From contig NZ_CP115468.1 in the NCBI RefSeq assembly GCF_028462125.1, forward strand, positions 3,899,559 to 3,963,558: a stretch of DNA of 64,000 bases. Reading direction: 5' to 3'. The position numbers and the translations under genes were made by a program. The notes under the pieces are model-generated. The model was not told where the DNA came from, did not search any database, and saw only the letters and a program-made list of their open reading frames with translations. Each line of letters begins with the position of its first letter. Within the stretch, counting starts at the first letter, position 1. Source of the stretch: Leptospira sp. GIMC2001. GTDB lineage: Bacteria; Spirochaetota; Leptospiria; Leptospirales; Leptospiraceae. Shown here piece by piece: positions 47,064 through 55,651 of this stretch.

Positions 47064-47209
47064 ACTTTAATACGACATAAATCAGTATTCATTAAGAAAC
47101 CTCTCTGTCTATTTCATTTTCGGTTATTCTTACAAAAGATAAATTTAATTTCCAAAAAATAAAATTCTTCTTGTAGGATACTGCTTGTATTTGACAATTT
47201 TTGGAAGAA

Positions 47210-48550
47210 ATGAGCAGTAAACTCAAAGAAATCTTAAATCGCATCGCAATTATTGACCGTGACGTCACCGAACTGAATCGGCTCAAGAGTAGACTTCCTG
47301 CTGATCGTCCTTATTCTCCCTCATTGCAACTTTCATTTGATAAACAGATCAACAATCTGCTCAACGAAAGAATTGCTCTCATGGATTTGGAACTCATCAA
47401 GCCACCATCCTGGCTTCTCACAAAGAAGGATGATTTTGAAATCATTTCGGGAGATGTTTCCAAAGAACCAAAACCTGAGAGTCTATCTGGTGATAGACCG
47501 AGCGAACAATTGGTTCTGGATTTCTTACGCGCACTTCCAAAAACAGAAATACATTTACATCTAGAAGCCTGCGTTAGCAAGAAAACATTAAAATTCCTTT
47601 ATGAGAAAAATGGAAATCCTCTAACTGAGGAAGAGATTGAAGAAAAATTTAACTTTAAAGATCTCATGGGCTTTATTCAGGTTTTCTTTTTTGTTCAGAG
47701 CTCAGTAAAGGAGCCAGGAGATCTTGCCTATCTAATTGAGAGCCTTCATGACTATCTCAAAGCAAATAATATTGTCTATTCTGAAGTATTTTTTGCACCT
47801 TCCAAATTCATTCAAAACGGTTTGGATTTTGATGAGATGGTTGAAGTGATGGTTCGAAAAATCCGAGAAATAAAAAATATCGATGGAACTGAAATTCGAA
47901 TCTTGGTGGATGTATCACGTTCCTTTGGTCCAGAAAATGCGATGAACAATCTCAATCGAGTTCTTAAAGTTCGCCATCCTGAAATCATTGGTATCGGATT
48001 AGGCGGAGCGGAACTCATGGGTCCAGCCAAAGATTATGCAGAAGTCTTCCAAGTAGCAAGAGAGTCCGGACTTAGAACTGTAGCTCACTCTGGTGAAGAT
48101 GATGGACCTTGGGCAATCTGGGATGCCGTAAGACTTTGTAAGGCGGAAAGAGTTGGACATGCAACGTCTGCAATTCAAGATCCAGAACTGGTTAAATACA
48201 TGAAGGACAATCATATTCCTATTGAGATCTGTGTTACTTCCAATGTCTTTACAGGAAAATATGTTCGCAAAGAACAGAATCATCCTGTTCGTTATTATTA
48301 CGATCAAGGACTTCCTTTGAGTATAAATACAGATGATCCTGTAATTTTTAATGTAAACTTAACTTACGAATATTTCAAACTCTATCGCTTTTTAGATTTT
48401 TCTCTGGATGAGATCATCGACCTCATTAAACAAGGAGTCTTTGCTACTTTCCATCCAGAAAAAGAGAAGCTATGGACGAGAATTGAAGCTGAGATTCGCA
48501 AAGTATCAGAAAACTTTGATTATCAGCCTAAATTACCCGTGTTAGCTTGA
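47210..48550 (+). CDS. Adenosine deaminase
   Basis: The ATG at 47210 (MSSKLKEIL) is preferred over TTG at 47201; the protein then has 446 residues. The first 100 residues are helical and extra to the usual enzyme. The metallohydrolase core has TEIHLHLEACVSKKTL, AHSGEDDGPWAIWDAV (His and Glu), ERVGHATSA, IEICVTSNVFTGKY and SINTDDPVIFNVNL. Family activity is adenosine to inosine. The motif match is closer to true Add than the protein at 36440. The upstream region carries TGTAGGAT at 47172. Confidence 0.88.
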   Translation: MSSKLKEILNRIAIIDRDVTELNRLKSRLPADRPYSPSLQLSFDKQINNLLNERIALMDLELIKPPSWLLTKKDDFEIISGDVSKEPKPESLSGDRPSEQLVLDFLRALPKTEIHLHLEACVSKKTLKFLYEKNGNPLTEEEIEEKFNFKDLMGFIQVFFFVQSSVKEPGDLAYLIESLHDYLKANNIVYSEVFFAPSKFIQNGLDFDEMVEVMVRKIREIKNIDGTEIRILVDVSRSFGPENAMNNLNRVLKVRHPEIIGIGLGGAELMGPAKDYAEVFQVARESGLRTVAHSGEDDGPWAIWDAVRLCKAERVGHATSAIQDPELVKYMKDNHIPIEICVTSNVFTGKYVRKEQNHPVRYYYDQGLPLSINTDDPVIFNVNLTYEYFKLYRFLDFSLDEIIDLIKQGVFATFHPEKEKLWTRIEAEIRKVSENFDYQPKLPVLA

Positions 48551-48564
48551 TTCTTCGAGCTAAC
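48541..48564. terminator. Hairpin at the end of the adenosine deaminase gene
   Basis: GTTAGCT (48541-48547) and AGCTAAC (48558-48564) form a perfect 7-base stem with a 10-base loop. The left arm includes the TGA stop region. No T-run follows, so intrinsic termination is unproven; it could instead protect the RNA end. Confidence 0.35.
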
Positions 48565-49003
48565 TATTGGATGTTCTGATTTCAAACGTCAAAGTAATAC
48601 TAATAATATCCTTCTTCAATCGAATCAAACTGTTCGTATTTACAATTCTAGGACTAGGACACTTGTCGATGCAGATCCTATTCTTTATTCAGCCTTTCGA
48701 TCTCTTTCCTAAAGCATAAATCATACTCCAACTATAAGAACTTGTTCTGGAATTCTTATTCCAGGTTCATCCTAAGTATCCAGACCTTCCTGATTTTTTT
48801 ATTCACTTGAGTTTTCTGAGATGCTTCCAGTTAACCCGACTGCTTTTTTGAGATATACCAGCTAATCTATATTTTATATCAATTTTGCATTTAACGGCTG
48901 TATTCGGAAATGCTATTATATTCGTTAGTTTTTTAATTCTTTATAGAAAAAAATGTAGAAATTTAATCTAACAAATAAATGTTAGTTGAATATAGGAATT
49001 AAC
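48551..49003. other. 450-base gene-free region with small palindromes
   Basis: No convincing coding region on either strand. Besides the 48541-48564 hairpin there is a perfect 7-base stem CTGGAAT/ATTCCAG with a 4-base loop at 48747-48764 and a 6-base stem CTAACA/TGTTAG at 48968-48985, just before the 49004 gene. It could hold a regulatory RNA or promoter for the gene at 49004; none is recognised. Confidence 0.4.
48747..48764. repeat. Perfect short inverted repeat CTGGAAT-TCTT-ATTCCAG
   Basis: Seven base pairs around a 4-base loop. It lies in the gene-free stretch between the deaminase and the TIG-type lipoprotein. No T-run follows on the plus strand. It might be a binding site or part of an RNA. 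Confidence 0.35.
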
Positions 49004-49816
49004 ATGAAAACTAAATATTTGCCCATTTTCTTTTTGCTACTATTTATAGTTAGCTGTCCGGAGCCAGAATCGGAAGACGATTTATCGAGCTTACTATTGA
49101 TTTCTGCTTTAGGTGGAGGTGGAAGTGCAGGAACTAGTAACCAACCGACAGTAACATCAGTAACACCGCAAATTTTTTACATCGGTTCTACAATCACAAT
49201 TACTGGAACTAATTTGAGTGGAAAAACAGTTGCTCTATTTAAAAATGGAGTGGTCAACGTTATACCAACCAACTTAGTTTCCCAATCGGATACGGAAGTG
49301 AAATTAAGAATCACTGGTAATAATGCAAATTCTACTTTAGGAACTGCTGGGATCTCAGTGGATAGTCAAGCTGTTAATTCATCTTTGAATTTATCATTTA
49401 TCACGTCGATTACATCCAGCTTATCAACTGCAATCGCAGAAGTAAATGTAACACCCGTCGCAACTACGAATACTGCTCCTTCTGGACTGAGTTACACGGT
49501 TAGTCCTGCACTTCCTAGTGGACTTACTTTTAATACTTCAGCAGGAACTGTTTCGGGAACCCCAACGACCGGAACTGGTAATAATTTGCTTACGTATACG
49601 CTGACTGGTACTAATACTGTTACTGAAGTAGGTGGATCGGTAACTGGAAATCTTTTTATTGCCGTAGTAACTAATGCACAGAGGATTGCTAGAACCTGCA
49701 GTTCAGTTGGTGTAGGAGGTGGATGCTCCATTAGTAATCCGTTTACATGTAATAATTCAACGAGCTGTTTTACTACATCCAATGGTTGCATCAATAATTC
49801 TAGTTGTGGTTTCTGA
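49004..49816 (+). CDS. Surface lipoprotein with IPT/TIG and Ig-like repeats
   Basis: ATG at 49004 (MKTKYLPIFF) with GGA about nine bases upstream gives 270 residues; a TTG at 48986 is in frame. The signal peptide ends FIVSC (Cys18). A Gly-rich linker leads to an IPT/TIG domain (TVTSVTPQIFYIGSTITITG) and a He_PIG-like Ig repeat (PSGLTFNTSAGTVSGTPTTG). The C-terminus has a cluster of eight Cys in about 40 residues (TCSSVGVGGGCSISNPFTC and on). It is likely surface-exposed. The ligand is unknown. Confidence 0.8.
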   Translation: MKTKYLPIFFLLLFIVSCPEPESEDDLSSLLLISALGGGGSAGTSNQPTVTSVTPQIFYIGSTITITGTNLSGKTVALFKNGVVNVIPTNLVSQSDTEVKLRITGNNANSTLGTAGISVDSQAVNSSLNLSFITSITSSLSTAIAEVNVTPVATTNTAPSGLSYTVSPALPSGLTFNTSAGTVSGTPTTGTGNNLLTYTLTGTNTVTEVGGSVTGNLFIAVVTNAQRIARTCSSVGVGGGCSISNPFTCNNSTSCFTTSNGCINNSSCGF

Positions 49817-49845
49817 TTTTAGAAATGAATTAGCATTCTGAATAC

Positions 49846-49880
49846 TTGCTGGCCAATACTGTAAATTTACTGGCTAGCAA
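49846..49880 (+). terminator. Imperfect hairpin after the TIG lipoprotein gene
   Basis: TTGCTGGCC (49846-49854) pairs with GGCTAGCAA (49872-49880) with one mismatch; the centre is GTAAATTTAC, itself a palindrome. A short TTAATTTAAAT run follows. This is a reasonable terminator for the gene ending at 49816. Confidence 0.45.
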
Positions 49881-49924
49881 TTAATTTAAATAATATATAA
49901 ATATTAATTTTATATTAAAATCTT

Positions 49925-49949
49925 AAGAATTATTTTAAAAATAATTCTT
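49925..49949. terminator. Perfect 10-base AT hairpin between convergent genes
   Basis: AAGAATTATT (49925-49934) and AATAATTCTT (49940-49949) are exact inverted copies with a 5-base loop. It lies between the gene ending at 49816 and the minus-strand gene ending at 49974, the position of a two-way terminator. The stem is AT-rich and therefore weak. Confidence 0.45.
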
Positions 49950-49973
49950 CGCTCTAATTCGATACATTTTCCT

Positions 49974-50714
49974 TCACTCTAGAATTCCTTTTGGATAGGC
50001 AAATACTATTTTGACCTTTGGGAAATCTTCTGCTTTATCATCTTGAAGATTAGAAATTCCGACATATTCGAGTAATCGCGTAGTTTTCTTATCATAGGTT
50101 ACATAAATTGAATCAGCTAATGTTCTAATGATAAAATTTTCTGGGCGAAGTACGAATTGTACGGCATCTCTTCCTTTGTATTGAAAATCTTTTACCTTCT
50201 GTACTCTGCACTGGAAATAGTCTAATCGATTCGCAAGCAAGAAATAACCACGAATCGTCTGACCACTTGTTACATTGTCAAAATCATCCCGAATAAAATA
50301 ATCGAATCCTCCATCCACAACAACGAGCCCAGGAATCTTAATTGTCTTTTTATTGACTGGCTTATCAGATCCTCTCTGGTGTTCTACCAAGAATTCCTGA
50401 CTGCTTGGATTCACTAATTTGGATTTATCATAGTATCCGGTTCGGAAATCTTCCATATGAAAATCAGGTTGAGTTCTTTTCTTTCCAAAATCAATTCTCT
50501 TGCGGGCAAAAGTTTTCTCTTGTGTATCTTTATATTCGATAATGGAGTATTCATGTTCTCCATTCTGATAAAATTCCGAATGATTTTCTGAATAAATAAA
50601 TTTGCCCGAAGTAACATCAAAAGCATTGGAACGATAAGAAATTTTCTTGGGATTTGCATAAACAGAACTAAATGCGATGAAGCTCGCGAATATTGAAATT
50701 AGAATTTTATTCAT
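49974..50714 (-). CDS. Exported protein of unknown function
   Basis: A 246-residue protein with a signal peptide (KILISIFASFIAFSSVYA, cleaved before NPKK). The body has repeated beta strands (YSIIEYKDTQEKTFARKRID, FQYKGRDAVQFVLRPENFII, DSIYVTYDKKTTRLLEYVGI) and looks similar in style to DUF3108-type periplasmic proteins, some of which bind lipids. That likeness is by pattern only. It is monocistronic. Confidence 0.7.
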   Translation of the reverse strand: MNKILISIFASFIAFSSVYANPKKISYRSNAFDVTSGKFIYSENHSEFYQNGEHEYSIIEYKDTQEKTFARKRIDFGKKRTQPDFHMEDFRTGYYDKSKLVNPSSQEFLVEHQRGSDKPVNKKTIKIPGLVVVDGGFDYFIRDDFDNVTSGQTIRGYFLLANRLDYFQCRVQKVKDFQYKGRDAVQFVLRPENFIIRTLADSIYVTYDKKTTRLLEYVGISNLQDDKAEDFPKVKIVFAYPKGILE

Positions 50715-50821
50715 GTTGATTAGACTATACTATCCATGATCAATTTGAAAATTATAGCTAGGAAACAAATTTCCATTTCAGAATCTTGTCTGGTTTTTAA
50801 GCAATAATATATTAAATTCAA

Positions 50822-50849
50822 TTGACTAATATAATAAATTTCCTATCTT
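50822..50849 (+). promoter_or_regulatory. Likely sigma70-type promoter
   Basis: TTGACT (50822-50827) and TATCTT (50844-50849) are spaced by 16 bases. A transcript start near 50856 would leave a short leader containing the ribosome binding site GGAG (50861-50864) before the ATG at 50871. The layout fits well. Confidence 0.5.
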
Positions 50850-50870
50850 TGTGTATTCTAGGAGTCTAAC

Positions 50871-51221
50871 ATGAAATCATTTTTACTAATATTACTTGTC
50901 TTTACTGTCTCATGTTCTGGTGGATATAACGGAGTTGATGGCCCAGATACATATACAAGAGATGAGAGTATAGAAATAATTCAAAGAGCTCAGATAATTA
51001 GATTCAACTACTGCTCGGATACTGAATCGATAAATAATTTATTGATTGATAATTTAGCAAAGAACCCTCGATTTCTGCTGGATGGAGCCTTCTACTCTAC
51101 AAAGGATGTTGCAGAATGCGAGCAGGCCACACTGATAACACCTTGCAGTGAGCCGGGATACACTTGTAGTATGGCTCCGAAAGAATTCCTAAATGGCAAA
51201 TTGCTTCAAGGTGGGTTCTAA
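50871..51221 (+). CDS. Small Cys-rich lipoprotein
   Basis: A 116-residue protein. The signal peptide ends in FTVSC (Cys15). GGAG seven bases before the ATG is a good ribosome binding site. The mature part is helical at first (DESIEIIQRAQIIRFNYC) and holds five further Cys (CSDT, AECEQ, TPCSEPGYTCS), suggesting disulfides. No family recognised. It is convergent with the TonB-receptor gene, 31 bases apart. Confidence 0.75.
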   Translation: MKSFLLILLVFTVSCSGGYNGVDGPDTYTRDESIEIIQRAQIIRFNYCSDTESINNLLIDNLAKNPRFLLDGAFYSTKDVAECEQATLITPCSEPGYTCSMAPKEFLNGKLLQGGF

Positions 51222-51252
51222 TTTTTTTTGATTTCTTTTCCAAATCCACTTT

Positions 51253-54072
51253 CTAAAAAGTGTATCGAAAGTTAACCCAATATGTTCTGCCTTCTAGAGC
51301 AGGTGAACCAGCACCACGCACAACGTCCCCAGCATTGTTATTGAGTGGATATAATGCATTAGAATTCAGCAGATTCATTGCAGAAAATATCAATTCCATA
51401 TTTTCCGTAAATTCATAAGCGATTCCAGAATTCATAATTCCTGTTCCTATCAATCTTTGTCCAGCTGGAGAATACCAATCATAGTAGTGAACGTAATTGA
51501 GAGATAGTGACAATTTGTTTGTTGGAAAAACCATAAAGTTTGCCCTAGAAACATTTTCTGGATAAGCACGATGTCGTTTGTTCGCACTATCGGGGATAAG
51601 ATAGACCGAACCAAACAGTTCTCGATCTGCCGATATTACTCTAACAACAGAATGGCTAAGATCAATACCAAATAATTTCGAATTATAGGACAATTTGAAC
51701 TCACCACCCGATTGTTTGAGAATACCAGGAGCGTTTCTAAAGAAAAAATATCCGCCCCAATCCCCAGGAATATCATCTCCAAGTTCGGGTGCTCCATTTC
51801 CAAATGGTTCAGGAAAAATTACTCCCACATCTATAATATTCTCTACTTGATTATAAAAAAGCACTCCATCAAAGGACCAATTATTCAACCTATACTTTGT
51901 TCCAAATTCATAGCTTCGCATTTTCTCAGGACGAGTTTCAGGAATATTCGTGTAATTGGTAGGATTGCCTGCAGAATCAACAGTTGGAATCTGAGCAAGT
52001 TCAACCTGATTGAAGTTAGCTGTTCTGAGAAGTCCATCACGCCTGTATCCACCTACGTTCGCTACACCGACCGCTCCTCTAAAACCTTCTTGATAAGAAA
52101 GTCTGAATCGTAAGTCACGGACTGCCTCATATAGTATTCCAACCCGAGGTGAAACATTGGATCCCCAGAACGGATGCTTGTCATAACGGAATGCTCCGAA
52201 AACATCAATTGAGTTAGTCAGCTTGTGAAAATCTTCGGCAAATACTGATGCAACTTCGATTGTAGACGGATTCACAAAGATATTTGTGTCGTTTACAGTT
52301 GTATTAGGTGGTAGTGTAGGGTCTGTCACATTCGGGAAAAAACTTTCTGCATCTGATCGATTCACAATAAAGTTATTTCTATTTGCATCCCTTTGCCCCA
52401 TATCATACTTTCTGTATTCAGCTCCAACCGCCAATTGATTGTCTCGAAATGGAGATAAATTAAAAATTGCGGAACCACCATACCGATTTTCTCTAACTCC
52501 ACCAAGAGTTACTCCGTTATGTGATTTGAATCCGAAATCATCCTGAGTATAAAATCCTTTGGTTTTTAGATTGATATTTTCTGTGATAGGATAGTCGTAG
52601 GTTACACCCAAACTGGAAACATTTGCAATCGCTTCATTTCTATCACGATAAAAATTATAGATATCTCGAGTTTGGTTAGCAATCAAACCATCTATCTTTA
52701 ATCCTTTATATTCGACATTTCCAATAATGATTTCATTGCGAGACCTATTTAACCTATTTCCACTAGATGATGCGATGTTGGGATAGATATTTAAAGGTCC
52801 AAATTCTTCAGGACTGAGTTGATCAATTTCAACAGGATCAGTAAGCAATTCATAATTTTGAATGTCTACACCTTGGTAATTTTGAGATCTTGCAAATCCT
52901 TCGCTTCTGATCTTTTGTCCTCGGTATTGTGATTTCGAAACATAAAAATAAGTCTTGAGATCTTGGACATATTTACCGTTTGAACCGGACTGAATGTTCA
53001 TATTTCGAAAACCGTTTTCGCCAGCACCACCTTGGATCGAAGTCCCTTGATAAGAAACTCCAGTTCGAGTTATGATATTGATAACTCCTAGAAGAGCTCC
53101 TTGTCCCAAAGTTACAGATCCTGGTCCTCGTATAACTTCAATTCGCTCAATAAAATCCAAGTTTATCGAATTGATGATAGAGTCAGGTGGTCCGAATTGC
53201 CATTCCGTGTTCAGATTGTGACCATTGACCAATAGCAAAGTTTTGGAATTCGCGTCTGGCACCAAACCACGAAATCCTGCGATCGTATCATCTTGGTCTT
53301 CGACTGTAAAAAATCCAGGTACGTAAGTTGTGAGAACATGATTCAAAGTTCTCGCGCCACTCATTTGAATCTGCTTTCGAGTAATAACGGATACTGAAAC
53401 TGGCTGTTTATCTGAATCCTTTATTACGTTTGATGCAACTGTAACTTCTTGAGAAGCCATCAACTGGAAAACTTCTTTAGATTGTGATTGAAGATCTTCT
53501 TTTGGAACAGGTATATCCAGATTAGAGGCTAACTTGGAATTGGTGACAAATTCTTGTAGATTTTGATTACGTACTGACTTGTTCAGATTCGATCTTAAGC
53601 GAAGAACCATTTTATTAGTAAATTCATTTACGATTTCAGAATCTGATTTCTTAACGTCATCGAGATTGATATCAACCGACTCCAGACCTTCGATACTTCC
53701 GCTGGTATTCAATGCATCAATGGCGTACCCTTTTTCTGGATCAAATACCTGACCATAGATTTCTAGAGTTTTATCGTATTTTAGAAATCCTCCAATATAG
53801 AAATCAGCACCTTTGCTTTTTGATACATCAATATTGGTTTGAATCTTAGATCCATTGATCAATTCAACTCGGTAGTTTTTGGCTTCCAACTTGGATTTAA
53901 GACTTTGAGCGATTTTAGTATTGGAGTCCGCTGGAACTGCATTGTTCAGAAGTTCAAAATCAGATATTATAACGAATGTTTGTTTTTTATCTTGAGCAAA
54001 TAAAAAGCCTGATTTTAGAATTGTAAGTATAAAAAAGAACTTTATAATGAATGATACTTTTTTCATATACAT
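51253..54072 (-). CDS. TonB-dependent outer-membrane receptor with extra N-terminal domain
   Basis: A 939-residue outer-membrane protein; AGGA seven bases upstream supports the ATG at 54072. After a signal peptide (FFFILTILKSGFLFAQ) comes an unusual domain (about 25-150) containing FVIISDFELLNNAVPADSNT and GADFYIGGFLKYDKTLEIYG, like the periplasmic TolB-N/FlgO-type fold. The plug follows (VSVSVITRKQIQMSGARTLN, TLLLVNGHNL, RIEVIRGPGSVTLGQGALLG), then the barrel to a terminal VNFRYTF. The ligand is unknown. The gene is last in a three-gene operon, 13 bases after the binding-protein gene. Confidence 0.88.
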   Translation of the reverse strand: MYMKKVSFIIKFFFILTILKSGFLFAQDKKQTFVIISDFELLNNAVPADSNTKIAQSLKSKLEAKNYRVELINGSKIQTNIDVSKSKGADFYIGGFLKYDKTLEIYGQVFDPEKGYAIDALNTSGSIEGLESVDINLDDVKKSDSEIVNEFTNKMVLRLRSNLNKSVRNQNLQEFVTNSKLASNLDIPVPKEDLQSQSKEVFQLMASQEVTVASNVIKDSDKQPVSVSVITRKQIQMSGARTLNHVLTTYVPGFFTVEDQDDTIAGFRGLVPDANSKTLLLVNGHNLNTEWQFGPPDSIINSINLDFIERIEVIRGPGSVTLGQGALLGVINIITRTGVSYQGTSIQGGAGENGFRNMNIQSGSNGKYVQDLKTYFYVSKSQYRGQKIRSEGFARSQNYQGVDIQNYELLTDPVEIDQLSPEEFGPLNIYPNIASSSGNRLNRSRNEIIIGNVEYKGLKIDGLIANQTRDIYNFYRDRNEAIANVSSLGVTYDYPITENINLKTKGFYTQDDFGFKSHNGVTLGGVRENRYGGSAIFNLSPFRDNQLAVGAEYRKYDMGQRDANRNNFIVNRSDAESFFPNVTDPTLPPNTTVNDTNIFVNPSTIEVASVFAEDFHKLTNSIDVFGAFRYDKHPFWGSNVSPRVGILYEAVRDLRFRLSYQEGFRGAVGVANVGGYRRDGLLRTANFNQVELAQIPTVDSAGNPTNYTNIPETRPEKMRSYEFGTKYRLNNWSFDGVLFYNQVENIIDVGVIFPEPFGNGAPELGDDIPGDWGGYFFFRNAPGILKQSGGEFKLSYNSKLFGIDLSHSVVRVISADRELFGSVYLIPDSANKRHRAYPENVSRANFMVFPTNKLSLSLNYVHYYDWYSPAGQRLIGTGIMNSGIAYEFTENMELIFSAMNLLNSNALYPLNNNAGDVVRGAGSPALEGRTYWVNFRYTF

Positions 54073-54085
54073 CTGATAGTCCTAA

Positions 54086-55648
54086 TTATTCGTTTTTGAG
54101 TTTCTCTTGCAAAATTTGTATCGCTTCTTTCTTTTTATAAGATAAGCGAAGATATTCTCTAGCGGATTTTTCATTTGGATCAATCAAGAGTATATTTTCA
54201 AATGTTTGTATTGAAATATCATAATCTCTATCGTTGTACTCTTTTATTCCTTGATTCAGATATTCAGGAATTTTGTCAGATTCTTGTCGCCTAATTTGCG
54301 CTAATTCTGCTGCTGATTTCTGATTGCTTGGCAATGTCCTTAAGCTCGATAGATATTCCCTAATAGCATCAAAAGGTTTCCCAACTTTTGCGTATTGATT
54401 CGCCTTAGATCGCTCTTGTTCACTTTGTGCAAGTATGGATAGTTTATATCCTTCCTTCGCAGTTTCATTATTTGGATTGATCACTAAAACTTTTTGATAC
54501 TCTGCTCTTGATTGCGAAAACTGATTGGATTCATAAAATTGCTTAGCATTTTTTAGCAATTCCTTAGTTCGAGTTCCAGTCATTTTCTCAATAACAAGTG
54601 ATTGATAGGTTTGTGCTGCTTTATTGGAAGGATCTTTTTTTAAGATAGTATCAAATATTAATTTTGCAGGCTTTAGTTTATCTTCATTTAATAATGTAAT
54701 TCCAGCAGAGAATAATTTGGTTTGCTTAGCTCGCTCAGAAATCTGTTCAGGAATTTTTACACCGGACTGACTTGCATATTCTTCATTTAAATAAAAAGCA
54801 GATTGAGAAGGCAGAAGAACTCTCTCTGATTTGCAGTCTGATTCTTTAGCAAGAATTCTATTCGCCATCAAGCCAGTCTCAACACCAATCTTACTATACT
54901 CAGGACTGATAGCGAATGTTGCTCCGACTTTCACAAGTGTCGGAAACGACGTCATAAGTATAATTCCATTCTCTTTACTAAACTTTGATAGCTCTTCAAA
55001 TCTGGATTGATTGTAAATTGGATCGGATATCATATAAAATGCTTCCGCATCTTCTTTTATTTCATTCAATTTGGAAGTAAAATTATCCGAGTTCACTTGT
55101 TTGGATTGATACAAAAGTTTATATTCAATATCTAGATAATTGCCTTCACCTGCGGAGAAACCTGTGTCATCTAATGAATAGAAGCCATAGACTTTCTGAA
55201 TACTGGGACGAATATCTTTTAGAGTTTGGAAAAATTCCCGAGCAGATATATCCATACTTACACCACAAAAGTTACTTTGTCCCAAACCCATTGATTTTGG
55301 ATTGTTCACCATTGAGAATACCACTGGGATTTTATTTAAATTATCTTTTGCAGCGCGAGAAGCCTGGGGACCAATCGTAATTACCATAGGCACTCCAGAT
55401 CCTTCCAAATCTCGAAAATAATTTTCAATACTTACATTCTCCGCAAGTATGATATCTAGATATGTAACCTTAACTTCACGGTCTATAACAGATTGAATTC
55501 CATATAATCCTTGTTCGTATATGGAATTATCAGAAGATAATATAATTTCTATGCTTTTATTCTCAACAGCCTTTAATCTTTGCAAGTATGCAGTTGAAAT
55601 AAAAATAAGGATTCCTATCGCTATAATTTTGAAGAAATTCTGATTCAT
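54086..55648 (-). CDS. Periplasmic ABC-type binding protein (PF04392-like) fused to TPRs
   Basis: A 520-residue exported protein (signal segment FFKIIAIGILIFISTAYLQ). Residues about 25-310 match the ABC substrate-binding family of PF04392 type: MVITIGPQASRAAKDN, IPVVFSMVNNPKSMGLGQSN, EAFYMISDPIYNQSRFEELS and ATFAISPEYSKIGVETGLMA. TPR repeats cover about 330-510 (KLIFDTILKKDPSNKAAQTY and two more). Fusion of binding protein and TPR is unusual. No permease or ATPase gene is near, so it may sense rather than import. It lies 3 bases after the phosphatase gene. Confidence 0.85.
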   Translation of the reverse strand: MNQNFFKIIAIGILIFISTAYLQRLKAVENKSIEIILSSDNSIYEQGLYGIQSVIDREVKVTYLDIILAENVSIENYFRDLEGSGVPMVITIGPQASRAAKDNLNKIPVVFSMVNNPKSMGLGQSNFCGVSMDISAREFFQTLKDIRPSIQKVYGFYSLDDTGFSAGEGNYLDIEYKLLYQSKQVNSDNFTSKLNEIKEDAEAFYMISDPIYNQSRFEELSKFSKENGIILMTSFPTLVKVGATFAISPEYSKIGVETGLMANRILAKESDCKSERVLLPSQSAFYLNEEYASQSGVKIPEQISERAKQTKLFSAGITLLNEDKLKPAKLIFDTILKKDPSNKAAQTYQSLVIEKMTGTRTKELLKNAKQFYESNQFSQSRAEYQKVLVINPNNETAKEGYKLSILAQSEQERSKANQYAKVGKPFDAIREYLSSLRTLPSNQKSAAELAQIRRQESDKIPEYLNQGIKEYNDRDYDISIQTFENILLIDPNEKSAREYLRLSYKKKEAIQILQEKLKNE

Positions 55649-55651
55649 ATT

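Noticed and set aside
51712..52113. 133-codon frame on the plus strand
   Set aside because: Lies wholly opposite the TonB receptor gene and shows no family signal.
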